Origin: Luteimonas mephitis DSM 12574 | Lineage (GTDB): Bacteria > Pseudomonadota > Gammaproteobacteria > Xanthomonadales > Xanthomonadaceae | Length of the DNA: 64,000 nucleotides | Direction: 5' to 3' | Assembly (NCBI RefSeq): GCF_000422305.1 | Contig: NZ_AULN01000014.1 | Location: 1 to 64,000, forward strand | Shown here: positions 37,388-46,216 of the stretch, in pieces | Position numbering within the stretch: position 1 is the first letter of the stretch | How the letters are laid out: every line of letters begins with the position of its first letter | Position numbers and translations under genes: made by a program | Notes under the pieces: model-generated | The model's input: only the letters and a program-made list of their open reading frames with translations | Told to the model about the DNA's origin: nothing | The model's database searches: none

Positions 37388-40207
37388 TTACTTGGCGCCG
37401 AACATGTACTTGGCTTCCATGTAGTACGCCCGTCCATAGACGTCGTAGTTATTGCCATTGTAGGGAGCGCCGCTGGTGCCCGGATAGCTCCAGTCCATCG
37501 GAGGCATCTTGTCGAACAGGTTGTTGACCATGAACGACAGCTGCAGCTGCGGGATCGGGTTGTAGCCGAGGCTGAGGTTCCAGCTGATGTGCGACGGCCC
37601 CTTGCCTGCCCGGTTGCCGCCATAGCCCTTGTCCGTGATCTGGGCGGCATAGTTCGGTGTGAACGCGAACCAGTTGGCGTAGAGCGTGGTGTTGAACTGG
37701 GACTTGGTCCAGCTGAGCGAGGCATCGGCCTTGCGCACCGGGTCCGAACTCCAGTACGGATCGTTGATCAGGTCGATAATTGGATCACCGGCGTACTGCT
37801 GGTACTCGTGCTTCAGGTTCTCGGTGAAGGAGCTGCGGGCCAGGAACGAGCCAAGATTCGCGGTATCCCACTGGTAGGTCGCAGCGAGGGTCACGGCGTT
37901 GAGGGTCTCGTTCGACACGTTGATCTTCTGCGTGAAGATCTCGGTGATGAAGCCCTGCGCATTGCGGGTGACCTGCGACAAGGCGGCCTGGCACAGCGCC
38001 GAGTTGATGTCGTCGATGCCGGTCCGGCAGCGGTAGTCCTGCAGCGACAGGGCATTGGCGCTTTGCTGGGTGACCTCGTCGTCGATGTCCCAATGCAGGT
38101 AGTCGACGCTGATGGACATCCGCTCGACGGGAGACCAGACCGCGCCTGCGCTCCAGACCTTCGCGTTGATCGGATCGAGGTCCGGGTTGCCGGACTGGGT
38201 GCCGAAGAACTGGCGGCTGGAGAACTGGTTGGGGCAATTTTCAACCGCGTCGGGCCCGAAGCCGGCCAGCGAGCACTGGTAGTAGTCGACAACCGACGAG
38301 TAGTAGCCGCTTTCGCCCATGAACATGTCGGACAGCGTCGGTGCCTTGAACGCGGTGCCGTACTTGCCGCGGAGCAGCAGGGTGTCGATCGGGCGGAATT
38401 CCAGGCCGAGGCTGTAGGTGGGCTTGGATACCGTGTTGCCGGCCGCCTTGAAGGCGTCATAGCGACCCGATGCCGTGACCGTCAGCATGTCCCAGACCGG
38501 CAGGCGGATTTCTGCCGTACCTGCATAGCGGGTGCGATCGCCGCCACCGGCCACTGACGTCTGGCCCCAGATGTCGCCGTTGAGGAAGCCCGGAGCCGGG
38601 GAGTAATCCCACTTCTGGCTGCCGCCTTCCAGCGCGATCGCGATGCCTGCATCGCCACCAGGCAGGGAGAACAGTGCGCTGTTGGTGACCTGCGCGCGCA
38701 GCATGTTGTCGGACGTCTTGCTCTTCGAAGTCGCGAACCCGGTGATGCTCCTGAAATCCTCAACCGGCATGATGGTGTAGAAGGCGCCGTAATTGGGCTG
38801 GAACACCGGATACGCGCCGTAATACGGATCAAGCCCGAGCTGCGGTCCGAGCACGTGGTCCTGGAAGTAGTCGTCCATCGGGCCGGCGAACCGCACCCAG
38901 CTGGTCTCGTCCAGGTCGTACTGGGTCCGGGTGAAGCCGATGTCGTAATCCCATTCGCCGCCGAACGTGCCGTCCACGCCGAACGTGACCGCGTAGGACT
39001 TGCTCTTGTCGTTGCTCATGGTGTTGCGGAAGCCGCCGGGGCCCATGTCCTCGGGCGTGAAGGCGCGCTGCAGGTTGAGGAAGTCATCCAGGTCCGGGTC
39101 GTAGAAGTAACCCCACTTCACGCTGGTGCCCCACCATGTGAAGTTGGAACCCACGTGGTAGCTGGTCTTTTCCTGGTTGAGCAGCACATCGCCGTACAGC
39201 TGGGCGTTGTCGTTGATGTCGAAGGTCGCGTGGCTGTAGACCTGCGTGCTCTTCTTCTCGTTCATGATGGTCCGGTAGCCCGGCGTGAACATCGAACCGC
39301 AGTAGTTCTCGTCGCCGAAACCGGGGCGCGTCTGCAGGCCCTCGGTGCCACCGAACCCGCTGGTGACGTTGGCGCAGTTGGCCGGATCCATGAACTTGTA
39401 GCTGGTGAACGGGCTGAAGACCAGGTAGTCGCGGCTGGCAAGCGGGGCGCTGTAGCCGTTGACGTTGAACTGCTTGGTCCGGTCACGCTGGTAGCCCCAG
39501 ATCGGGTCGCGCTCCTGGTGCTGGAGGCCGAAAAGACCGTTGAAACGGCCATCGTCGCTGCCAAAGCCGTGGGAGAGCGTGACCCGGGTGCTGGCGCCGC
39601 CGCCGTGAGCATACCAGCCGCCGCGCACGTTGAGCACGGTGCCGTCCATCCGCTTCTTGAGGATGATGTTGATGACGCCGGCGATCGCGTCCGAGCCGTA
39701 CAGGGAGGACTGGCCGCCGGGCAGGATCTCGATGCGGTCCACGAGGTCGACGGGGATGCCGCTGATGTTGTTGAAGGTGGAACTGCCGTTGTACAGGGCG
39801 GGATAGTTGGCCATCGGCCGGCCGTCGATCAGGTATTTCACATAGCCCGGATCCAGGCCGAACAGGCTGAGCGTCTCGGCGCCCTGCGTGAAGGAGGCCG
39901 AGGTCTGCGCGCCCTGGATGCCGCCGGTGGCGAACGAGCTCTTCTGCAGGACATCGGTCACGCTGTTGAAGCCGCGGGCCTGGATGTCTTCGGCGGTGAT
40001 GGTCAACACCGGCGTCGCGGTTTCGATCTGCGAGGTGGGGATGAGCGAACCGGTGACGACGACCTTGTCGAGGGTCTTGGCGTCGTCCGGCGCTGTAGTC
40101 GCTGCGTCCTGCGCGAAGGCGGAGCCCGCCAGCGGCAGTGCCAGCGCTGCGAACAGTGCTGTGCTCAGGCGGCTGCGGGTAGGTGAAGCAGTCTTGCGTC
40201 GTGACAT
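37388..40207 (-). CDS. TonB-dependent outer-membrane receptor
   Basis: This 939-residue protein has a signal peptide (cleavage after AFAQ near 33), a TonB-box-like KTLDKVVVTGSLIP and a plug domain. The plug includes PVLTITAEDIQARGFNSVTDVLQ and IEILPGGQSSLYGSDAIAGVINIILKK. A barrel with the C-terminal MVNNLFDKMPPMDW and YMEAKYMF end follows. The NPDLDPINAKVWSAGAVWSP segment is typical of receptors of the xanthomonad group. The substrate is unknown (siderophore, carbohydrate, peptide and vitamin are all possible). The ribosome site GGGGGAAAC precedes ATG 40207. It stands alone with a terminator. Confidence 0.9.
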   Translation of the reverse strand: MSRRKTASPTRSRLSTALFAALALPLAGSAFAQDAATTAPDDAKTLDKVVVTGSLIPTSQIETATPVLTITAEDIQARGFNSVTDVLQKSSFATGGIQGAQTSASFTQGAETLSLFGLDPGYVKYLIDGRPMANYPALYNGSSTFNNISGIPVDLVDRIEILPGGQSSLYGSDAIAGVINIILKKRMDGTVLNVRGGWYAHGGGASTRVTLSHGFGSDDGRFNGLFGLQHQERDPIWGYQRDRTKQFNVNGYSAPLASRDYLVFSPFTSYKFMDPANCANVTSGFGGTEGLQTRPGFGDENYCGSMFTPGYRTIMNEKKSTQVYSHATFDINDNAQLYGDVLLNQEKTSYHVGSNFTWWGTSVKWGYFYDPDLDDFLNLQRAFTPEDMGPGGFRNTMSNDKSKSYAVTFGVDGTFGGEWDYDIGFTRTQYDLDETSWVRFAGPMDDYFQDHVLGPQLGLDPYYGAYPVFQPNYGAFYTIMPVEDFRSITGFATSKSKTSDNMLRAQVTNSALFSLPGGDAGIAIALEGGSQKWDYSPAPGFLNGDIWGQTSVAGGGDRTRYAGTAEIRLPVWDMLTVTASGRYDAFKAAGNTVSKPTYSLGLEFRPIDTLLLRGKYGTAFKAPTLSDMFMGESGYYSSVVDYYQCSLAGFGPDAVENCPNQFSSRQFFGTQSGNPDLDPINAKVWSAGAVWSPVERMSISVDYLHWDIDDEVTQQSANALSLQDYRCRTGIDDINSALCQAALSQVTRNAQGFITEIFTQKINVSNETLNAVTLAATYQWDTANLGSFLARSSFTENLKHEYQQYAGDPIIDLINDPYWSSDPVRKADASLSWTKSQFNTTLYANWFAFTPNYAAQITDKGYGGNRAGKGPSHISWNLSLGYNPIPQLQLSFMVNNLFDKMPPMDWSYPGTSGAPYNGNNYDVYGRAYYMEAKYMFGAK

Positions 40208-40444
40208 CTTTGTTTCCCCCAGAATGTTAATAAAAACAATGCTTTGCGCGGCATTGAGCCGGTTTCGGAATGGCCCTGTGTCATCCCCGAGCTGAAACTA
40301 ACACAAATGTAACGAGGGTTGTCACGGCTGACTGTCGAAAGGCAGGCCGACTTTCCAGCCGGCCCGGAGCGTGGCTGGTTTTGCCCGCAGTCCCCAGGCG
40401 AGGGCGGCGCTAAACTTGTGGGCCGCCGTTGAAGGAGCCGTCTG
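40208..40444. promoter_or_regulatory. Divergent promoter region of the TonB receptor and mrp genes
   Basis: The region is notably AT-rich near 40225-40245 (TAATAAAAAC) and 40295-40315 (AACTAACACAAATGTAACG). The receptor leader is about 40-100 bases. For mrp, a TAAACT -10-like box lies at 40413-40418, 27 bases before the start. No fur box or other named operator is convincing. Confidence 0.45.
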
Positions 40445-41308
40445 TTGAACACCCACCGGAGGGTCAGCGCCCACGCCGTCCAGCCCAGCCTCAGCCCGCT
40501 GCCGCGGGTCCGCAACATCATCGCCATCGGTTCGGGCAAGGGCGGGGTCGGCAAGTCGACCACGGCCGTGAACCTGGCCCTGGCGCTGGCCGCCGAGGGT
40601 GCCCGGGTCGGGGTGCTGGACGCGGATGTGTATGGCCCGAGCATCCCGACGATGCTCGGCCTGTCGGGCCGTCCCGACAGCCCGGATGGCAAGACGATCG
40701 AGCCGATGCGGGCGCACGGGATCGAGGCGATGTCGATCGGGCTGCTGGTCGAACAGGACACGCCGATGATCTGGCGCGGACCGATGGCGACCTCGGCGCT
40801 CACGCAGCTGCTCGGCGAGACCCTGTGGGGTGGCGTCGACGGCGAACTGGACTACCTGCTCATCGACCTGCCGCCGGGTACCGGCGACATCCAGCTGACC
40901 CTGGCGCAGAAGATCCCGGTGGCCGGCGCGGTGATCGTGACCACGCCGCAGGATGTGGCCACGCTGGACGCGAAGAAGGCGCTGAAGATGTTCGAGAAGG
41001 TGCAGGTGCCGGTGCTGGGACTGGTCGAGAACATGGCCGTGCACGTCTGCACGAACTGCGGCCACGCAGAGCACATCTTCGGCCAGGGCGGCGGCGAGCG
41101 GATGGCCGCGACCTATGGCGTGCCGCTGCTGGGTTCGCTGCCGCTGGAGACCGGAATCCGCGAGCAGGGCGATGCCGGCACCCCGATCGTCGCGGCGATG
41201 CCCGGGTCGGCTGCGGCCGACGCCTACCGGCAGCTTGCCCGCAACGTCATCGCCGAACTGGACAAGCGCCCGCGCGCGGCGATGCCGATTTCCGCGTCGC
41301 TGCTGTAG
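40445..41308 (+). CDS. apbC: Iron-sulfur cluster carrier protein Mrp/ApbC
   Basis: This 287-residue P-loop ATPase has the deviant Walker [45 protein letters not shown] and CTNCGH, the CxxC that holds the bridging cluster. The N-terminal MIP18-like domain of larger Mrp proteins is absent. The start is TTG at 40445 after AAGGAG. It assembles or delivers [4Fe-4S] clusters. Its stop TAG is that of a GTAG palindrome. It lies near dcd and metG, as in pseudomonads. Confidence 0.9.
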   Translation: MNTHRRVSAHAVQPSLSPLPRVRNIIAIGSGKGGVGKSTTAVNLALALAAEGARVGVLDADVYGPSIPTMLGLSGRPDSPDGKTIEPMRAHGIEAMSIGLLVEQDTPMIWRGPMATSALTQLLGETLWGGVDGELDYLLIDLPPGTGDIQLTLAQKIPVAGAVIVTTPQDVATLDAKKALKMFEKVQVPVLGLVENMAVHVCTNCGHAEHIFGQGGGERMAATYGVPLLGSLPLETGIREQGDAGTPIVAAMPGSAAADAYRQLARNVIAELDKRPRAAMPISASLL

Positions 41309-41326
41309 GTCGGGGCTACGCCCCCG
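41305..41326 (+). repeat. GTAG-headed single unit at the apbC stop
   Basis: GTAGGTCGGGGCTACGCCCC (first 20 bases) overlaps the apbC stop codon. The same 22-base unit, on the other strand, overlaps the greB stop at 48178-48201. Confidence 0.7.
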
Positions 41327-41360
41327 CCGGCAGGGTTGCGTCAGCATCCCGCCCGTCCCA

Positions 41361-41424
41361 GCAGCGCCCAATGGGCGCGATGGCTTTATCGGCGAAGCCT
41401 GGTCGCGCCCATGGGGTGCTCCTG
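41361..41424. repeat. Degenerate GTAG REP pair
   Basis: The units GCAGCGCCCAATGGGCGCGA and TCGCGCCCATGGGGTGCTCC form an imperfect inverted pair with an eroded left head (GCAG instead of GTAG). Confidence 0.7.
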
Positions 41425-41487
41425 CGGAGCAAGGCGTTGCCCCTACAATGTCCCGCTTCATTGACCTGCATCCGGGATCTTCTCCAA

Positions 41488-42057
41488 ATGAGCATCAAGA
41501 GCGACCGCTGGATCCGCCGCATGTCCGAACAACACGGCATGGTCGAACCGTTCGAACCTCACCAGGTCAAGCACGCCGCAGACGGCCACCGCATCGTCAG
41601 CTACGGCACCTCCAGCTACGGCTACGACGTGCGCTGCTCGCGCGAATTCAAGGTCTTCACCAACATCAATTCCACCATCGTCGACCCCAAGGCGTTCGAC
41701 CCGGGCAGCTTCGTCGACATCGAGTCGGACGTGTGCATCATCCCGCCGAACTCCTTCGCGCTGGCGCGCACGGTGGAGTTCTTCCGCATTCCGCGCGACG
41801 TGCTGGTGGTGTGCCTGGGCAAGAGCACCTACGCCCGCTGCGGGATCATCGTCAACGTGACCCCGCTCGAACCCGAATGGGAAGGCCACGTGACCCTGGA
41901 GTTCTCCAACACCACGCCGTTGCCGGCCAAGATCTATGCCGGCGAGGGCGTGGCGCAGATGCTGTTCTTCCAGTCCGACGAGGTGTGCGAGACTTCCTAC
42001 AAGGACCGCGGCGGCAAGTACCAGGGGCAGACCGGGGTGACGCTGCCGCGCACCTGA
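41488..42057 (+). CDS. dcd: dCTP deaminase
   Basis: The ATG at 41488 gives a 189-residue trimer-forming deaminase that starts [18 protein letters not shown]. The segments [63 protein letters not shown] and [11 protein letters not shown] are diagnostic. It converts dCTP to dUTP. A TACAAT -10-like box lies at 41444-41449. It follows apbC after 179 bases that hold GTAG-type repeats. Confidence 0.95.
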   Translation: MSIKSDRWIRRMSEQHGMVEPFEPHQVKHAADGHRIVSYGTSSYGYDVRCSREFKVFTNINSTIVDPKAFDPGSFVDIESDVCIIPPNSFALARTVEFFRIPRDVLVVCLGKSTYARCGIIVNVTPLEPEWEGHVTLEFSNTTPLPAKIYAGEGVAQMLFFQSDEVCETSYKDRGGKYQGQTGVTLPRT

Positions 42058-42109
42058 TCCACGTGCACATGACCGTGTAATCCAAACCAACCAGGCAGAG
42101 GGGAAACAG

Positions 42110-42622
42110 ATGGACGAACAGAATCCTTATCGCGGGCCGGATGCGGCGGTAGCCGAGTTTTCTTCGGGCGATGAACTGGCCGGGCGCGGTGCGCGGCTCG
42201 GGGCCGCGATCATCGACGCCATCATCCTGATGGTGATCGTGATGCCGCTGATGTACATGGGTGGCTACTGGACGACGGCGATGGCGGCGGCCCAGGCTGG
42301 CGAGCAGGTTGGCCTGGGAACCACGCTGATGTGGGCGGTGGTCGGGCTGGTGGTCTTTGCGATCGTGCAGGGCATTCCGCTCAATGCAAGCGGCCAGACG
42401 TGGGGCAAGAAGGTGTTGAAGATCAAGATCGTCGACATGCAGGGCGGCAAGCCGCCGCTTGGGCGTTTGCTGGGCCTGCGCTACTTTCCGGTCCAGCTCG
42501 CGAGCAATATTCCCCTGCTCGGACCGGTGGTCGCGCTCGTGGACGTGCTGATGATCTTCCGCAACGACCGCCGCTGCGGCCATGACCTGATCGCCGGCAC
42601 CCGCGTGGTGCACGCCGACTGA
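42110..42622 (+). CDS. RDD-family membrane protein
   Basis: The ATG at 42110 has a strong ribosome site (GAGGGGAAACAG). The 170-residue product opens its membrane domain with GRGARLGAAIIDAIILMVIVMP and has a TWGKKVLKIKIVD motif typical of RDD proteins. It has about four hydrophobic segments (about 35-55, 80-98, 125-145). The role is unknown; some RDD proteins are ion antiporters. It ends just before a strong terminator. Confidence 0.85.
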   Translation: MDEQNPYRGPDAAVAEFSSGDELAGRGARLGAAIIDAIILMVIVMPLMYMGGYWTTAMAAAQAGEQVGLGTTLMWAVVGLVVFAIVQGIPLNASGQTWGKKVLKIKIVDMQGGKPPLGRLLGLRYFPVQLASNIPLLGPVVALVDVLMIFRNDRRCGHDLIAGTRVVHAD

Positions 42623-42645
42623 GTCCTGCGCAAGCTGGAAACCAC

Positions 42646-42682
42646 GAAGCCCCGGGGTGTGAACTCCGGGGCTTCTTCGTTG
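42646..42682. terminator. Intrinsic terminator between the RDD and DUF885 genes
   Basis: A 10-bp stem (GAAGCCCCGG / CCGGGGCTTC) with a 10-base loop is followed by TTCGTTGT on the plus strand. It serves the RDD gene and may serve the convergent DUF885 gene. Confidence 0.75.
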
Positions 42683-42800
42683 TGGCGGCGATGTGGTCCT
42701 GCGTCAGGTTCGGGTGCGTGTTGTTGTTCGATCGCGCGCGCCGTCGCGACCTTACGGGCCCGCTGCGGGCCGCAGGCCTTCGGGCCGACGGAAGCCGCGG

Positions 42801-44618
42801 TCACTTCGCCGGTGTGGCGGAACCCGTACCCGCCGGCTGCCACAGCTTCGCCTCCGCCTTGCCGCCCATCATCTGCGCGCGCACCAGCGGCACCGGCGGG
42901 CCGCCGTAACCGAGGAACTGGTCGTGGAAGGCGCGCCAGGCGCTGCGGCCGCCGCGGGTCGAGGTCCAGTCCTGGCGCAGTTGCATGATCATCAGCTTGC
43001 CCATCGTGTAGTTGAGGTAGGCCGGGTCGTAGGTGCCGCGTGCGGCCTGCTGGCGCGCGTTGCCGGGGTCCTGGAAAGCCTTGTCGCGGAACATCTGCTC
43101 CGACTGCGCCACGGTCATGCCGCCGGTGTGCAGGCCGATCGCGGAGACGAAGCGCACGTCGCGCAACAGCGCGTTGCCGAGCTGGCCGATGTGGACTTCC
43201 GGAGTGGCGCCGTCGAGCCCGGCGTCGAACATCATCTCCTCGGCATAGTGCGCCCAGCCCTCGGCGAACGCGTAACCGACGAACAGCTGGCCGAACGTCC
43301 AGTCGGCGCGGTTGGAATGCAGGAACTGCAGGAAATGCCCCGGCCAGACCTCGTGCGCCGAAGTGAACAGCAGGTCGTCCTTGCCGGGCACGTACGCGTC
43401 CTGCTCGGCCTTCGGCCACGACGGGTCGGGCGGGGCGATGTAGTACACCGACGGCAGGTTCTTCTCGTACGGGCCGGGGATCTCGATGTAGGCGAAGTTC
43501 CAGCGGTTGAACGGCGGCGCCTCGGCGACTTCGGCCTGCTCGGTGCCGGGGATGCTGACCAGGTCCTTGTCGAGGATGAACTGGCGCAGCCCGGCCAGCT
43601 GCTTGCGCGCGCCTTCCACTGCGCCGCCTTCGGGCTTGTCGGCGTTGGCTTTCGCCACGCAGGCCTGCAGCGACTGCCCCTTGGCGAACTGCCCGCAGGC
43701 GGACTCGAGCGCAGCCAGGTTGCGCGCCAGGTCGGCCTCGCCGATCGCTTTCAACCGGTCCAGCGGGATGTCGACGCGCTCGGTGGCCGACAGCATCCGC
43801 GAGAACCTGTCCGCGCCGAGCGCGAAGTCCTGCGTGGCAGTGGGTTTCAGCGTGGCGAACCAGTCCGCCATGCCTTGCGCGGCCTTGACAGCGGCGGCGT
43901 TGCTGGCCTTGAAGCGTGCCTGCAGCGCGGCGTCGTCGACGCCGGCGAAGATTGCGGGCACCGAGTCGCGGAAGAACTCCGCATAGCCCTTGAAGGTGTT
44001 GGCGCCCAGGTCGACATAGGTCGCAGGCAGCGGCGGCTTCAGGTTGCCGCGGATCTGTTCGATCGCCTTGGGCAGCGCCTCCTGGTACTGCACGAACGCG
44101 GCCATGCGCTGCGGCAGCGGTGCGTACTGGCGGGTGAGGTACATGCTCGGCGACAGGTCGCCGGTGTACAGCCCCGGATTGCTGTGCGCAAAGCCCGACT
44201 CCTCGAGCCAGAACAGCTGGGCGTCGATCACCGCCAGCACGTAGTCGCGCTGGAAGCGCTGGGTGTCGTCCAGCCCGGGCTTGCCCGGCGCAGCGTCGGT
44301 GAACGCGGCGATGGTGTCGCGCTGCGCGTGCAGCCAGCCAATCGTGGCCTGCATCGATTCGGGGCTGTAGTCGGGCAGCCGGCCGTCGAACTCGTGCTTG
44401 CCCGCGTTGGCGGCGAAGACCGGGAAGAATTCGAAGTACTGCTCGATGAAACCGTCGACGGCCGGCTGCCACGCTGCATCGCCGGGAGTGCTGGCGGCAG
44501 CGTCCTGCGGGGCTGCCGGCGGCGTCGCGACCGGCTGCGGCGAGGGCTGGCGATCACAGCCGGCGAGCATGGCGACGGCGAGCGCGGCGGACAGGGTGAC
44601 GGTCGGGATCGTGCGCAT
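42801..44618 (-). CDS. DUF885-family zinc-peptidase-like lipoprotein
   Basis: This 605-residue protein has a lipobox LAGC (Cys21) and an N-terminal QYFEFFPVFAANAGKHEFDG segment. The metalloprotease signature HEVWPGHFLQ (HExxxGH-like) is followed by the downstream EGWAHYAEEMM that provides the third zinc ligand. This is the DUF885 arrangement, related to carboxypeptidase-like M32/M3 folds. A likely role is peptide degradation at the envelope. The substrate is unknown. The start ATG 44618 is followed by a clear signal peptide. Confidence 0.88.
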   Translation of the reverse strand: MRTIPTVTLSAALAVAMLAGCDRQPSPQPVATPPAAPQDAAASTPGDAAWQPAVDGFIEQYFEFFPVFAANAGKHEFDGRLPDYSPESMQATIGWLHAQRDTIAAFTDAAPGKPGLDDTQRFQRDYVLAVIDAQLFWLEESGFAHSNPGLYTGDLSPSMYLTRQYAPLPQRMAAFVQYQEALPKAIEQIRGNLKPPLPATYVDLGANTFKGYAEFFRDSVPAIFAGVDDAALQARFKASNAAAVKAAQGMADWFATLKPTATQDFALGADRFSRMLSATERVDIPLDRLKAIGEADLARNLAALESACGQFAKGQSLQACVAKANADKPEGGAVEGARKQLAGLRQFILDKDLVSIPGTEQAEVAEAPPFNRWNFAYIEIPGPYEKNLPSVYYIAPPDPSWPKAEQDAYVPGKDDLLFTSAHEVWPGHFLQFLHSNRADWTFGQLFVGYAFAEGWAHYAEEMMFDAGLDGATPEVHIGQLGNALLRDVRFVSAIGLHTGGMTVAQSEQMFRDKAFQDPGNARQQAARGTYDPAYLNYTMGKLMIMQLRQDWTSTRGGRSAWRAFHDQFLGYGGPPVPLVRAQMMGGKAEAKLWQPAGTGSATPAK

Positions 44619-44685
44619 GGACGGCTCCAGGGGCGGTCAGGGCGAGCGGGAAGAAGCGTGCGGCTGCATGGCGCAGCCGGGGCGA

Positions 44686-45117
44686 TCAGGCGCGAAGGTA
44701 CTCGTTGAGCACGTTGATGCGTTCGACCAGCGCCTCCGGCGTGTACGGCCGCGCGGCGACCCGGCCCCACACCGGCGCCGGCCAAGCCGGGTCGTGTTCG
44801 AAGCGCGCGATCACGTGCACGTGCAGTTGCGGCACGAGGTTGCCAAGCGCGGCGACGTTGAGCTTGAACGGCGAGAACGCGTCGCGCAGCAGGCGCGAGG
44901 CCTGGTCGATCTCGTCGCCCAGCTGGCGCCGCTGCCCGGCGTCGAGGTCGATCAGTTCGCCGGCATCGACCACGCGCGGCACCAGCACCAGCCACGGGTA
45001 GTTGCTGTCGTCCATCAGGCGCAGTTCGCTGAGCGCGAACGAGGCGACCGGATGGGTGTCCGCCGCCAGCTGCGGATGCAGCTGGTAGCGGTCGTGGTGG
45101 GCGGGCTTGCGTGGCAT
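44686..45117 (-). CDS. HIT-domain protein
   Basis: This 143-residue protein has the HIT motif as PQLHVHVIARF. The first histidine of the H-x-H-x-H triad is a glutamine, but the central nucleophilic histidine and the third are present, a variant common in small proteobacterial HIT proteins. YPWLVLVPRV and NVAALGNLVPQLH surround it. It is probably a nucleotide phosphate hydrolase or transferase acting on dinucleoside phosphates or similar. It is on the minus strand after the dienelactone hydrolase gene with a gap of 18 bases, so the two may be one transcript. Confidence 0.88.
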   Translation of the reverse strand: MPRKPAHHDRYQLHPQLAADTHPVASFALSELRLMDDSNYPWLVLVPRVVDAGELIDLDAGQRRQLGDEIDQASRLLRDAFSPFKLNVAALGNLVPQLHVHVIARFEHDPAWPAPVWGRVAARPYTPEALVERINVLNEYLRA

Positions 45118-45135
45118 GGCGGTCTCCGTGCGCTG

Positions 45136-45852
45136 CTAGTGCAACGCGTCGTGGAACAGTTGCAGCGTGCGTTCGTGGGCGAGCCGCGCGCTGGCGGGCT
45201 CCCAGGCGCGCGGATCGACGTCGCGGTTGAAGGCGTGGCCGGCGGGATACACGTGGATCGCCGCCGCCGGATACGCATCGCGATGCCTCGCGATGTCGGG
45301 CGCGGGAATGCTGCCGTCGCGCTCGCCGAAGTGGAACATCATCGGCGCGCGCAGGGGTTCGTCGAGGAACGACACGTTGCGGGCGCCGTAATAGCTCACC
45401 GCGGGCAGGCCGTGGCGGGTATTGGCGAGCAGGGCGACGCTGCCGCCCCAGCAGAACCCGACCACGCCGACCCGCGGCCGCTGCGGACCAGCGGCGGCTG
45501 CCGATGCCTCCCCGTGCGCGTTGTCCAGCGACGTGCGCAGGAACCGCGCGGCGGCGTCGACGATCGCGAGCGCCCTGTCGAATCCCAGCGCACCGACCAG
45601 CTCGCGTCCGCGCCGGAAGCCGTCCTCGCCGTAGTCGAGCTCGACGCCGCGTTCGACCGGATCGAAGAACGCCGGTGCCAGCGCCAGGAAGCCGTCGCGG
45701 GCATAGCCATCGGCCACCGAGCGCATGTGCGCGTTGACGCCGAAGATCTCCTGCACCACCACCAGCGCGCCGCGCGGCGCGCCGTCCGGCCGGGCCAGCC
45801 AGCCGCCGACAACGCCGATGTCCGGGACTTTGATGTCGATGTGCTGGCCCAC
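45136..45852 (-). CDS. Dienelactone hydrolase-family protein
   Basis: I start at GTG 45852 (VGQHIDIKVPDIG), which matches family N-termini. No good ATG lies nearby. The 238-residue alpha/beta hydrolase has the Cys nucleophile in VGFCWGGSVAL, acid in HFGERDGSIP and histidine in PAGHAFNRD. EIFGVNAHMRSVADGYARDG is also typical. It hydrolyses lactones or esters; the natural substrate here is unknown, and no aromatic-degradation genes are nearby. It probably forms a transcript with the HIT gene. Confidence 0.87.
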   Translation of the reverse strand: MGQHIDIKVPDIGVVGGWLARPDGAPRGALVVVQEIFGVNAHMRSVADGYARDGFLALAPAFFDPVERGVELDYGEDGFRRGRELVGALGFDRALAIVDAAARFLRTSLDNAHGEASAAAAGPQRPRVGVVGFCWGGSVALLANTRHGLPAVSYYGARNVSFLDEPLRAPMMFHFGERDGSIPAPDIARHRDAYPAAAIHVYPAGHAFNRDVDPRAWEPASARLAHERTLQLFHDALH

Positions 45853-45962
45853 GCGGCGGTCTCCGGTAGCTGGAAGGCATTCTAGCGCCGCGTGCGGGCA
45901 GCCCCGGCAACGGCGGCGCAGCGCGCGTTGTTGCCGAAGCGGCAGCCCGGCGGCGGCCGGGC

Positions 45963-46034
45963 AACTTCCCGAACGGGCTGAAGGCCAAGGTGGCCAGCGG
46001 TGCCAGGTTCGGGCGCTGCGAGTTCCTCGACTGA
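45963..46034 (+). pseudogene. Possible 3' remnant of a lost plus-strand gene
   Basis: In one plus-strand frame the gap between the dienelactone hydrolase and rimO genes reads 23 codons (NFPNGLKAKVASGARFGRCE, then FLD and TGA at 46034). The composition is normal and protein-like. The codons before it (RRRPG and an Ala-run) look random and a stop lies at 45867. A strong intrinsic terminator follows. The combination of a good C-terminal tail and terminator without a body suggests a truncated gene end. I do not recognise the family. Confidence 0.35.
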
Positions 46035-46059
46035 GGCCTGCAGGCAACTGCGTGAACCG

Positions 46060-46089
46060 GCAGGGGCGCCTTGGCGCCCCTGCTTTTTT
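46060..46089 (+). terminator. Strong intrinsic terminator with no intact upstream gene
   Basis: GCAGGGGCGC pairs with GCGCCCCTGC around a 4-base loop and is followed by TTTTTT on the plus strand. The only plus-strand coding signal before it is the remnant at 45963-46034. Confidence 0.85.
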
Positions 46090-46181
46090 GGCGAAACGCT
46101 CCCGCGCCGCCGCCGGGCCGTGAAGCGCGGAAGCGCGGAAGCGCGATGGCCGGGTGCGACAGGCCGGGCCGGCCCCGCCGC

Positions 46182-46187
46182 TATAAT
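46182..46187 (+). promoter_or_regulatory. -10 box TATAAT for rimO
   Basis: A consensus TATAAT lies 29 bases before the rimO ATG in GC-rich surroundings. A GCGACA-like -35 is 20 bases upstream, so spacing is poor and only the -10 is convincing. Confidence 0.5.
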
Positions 46188-46216
46188 TGCCGGCCTTCAC
46201 GCCTCGCAGTACCTGC

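Noticed and set aside
37388..40207. Iron-siderophore receptor with a Fur box
   Set aside because: No convincing Fur box is seen upstream and no siderophore genes are nearby; the substrate is left open.
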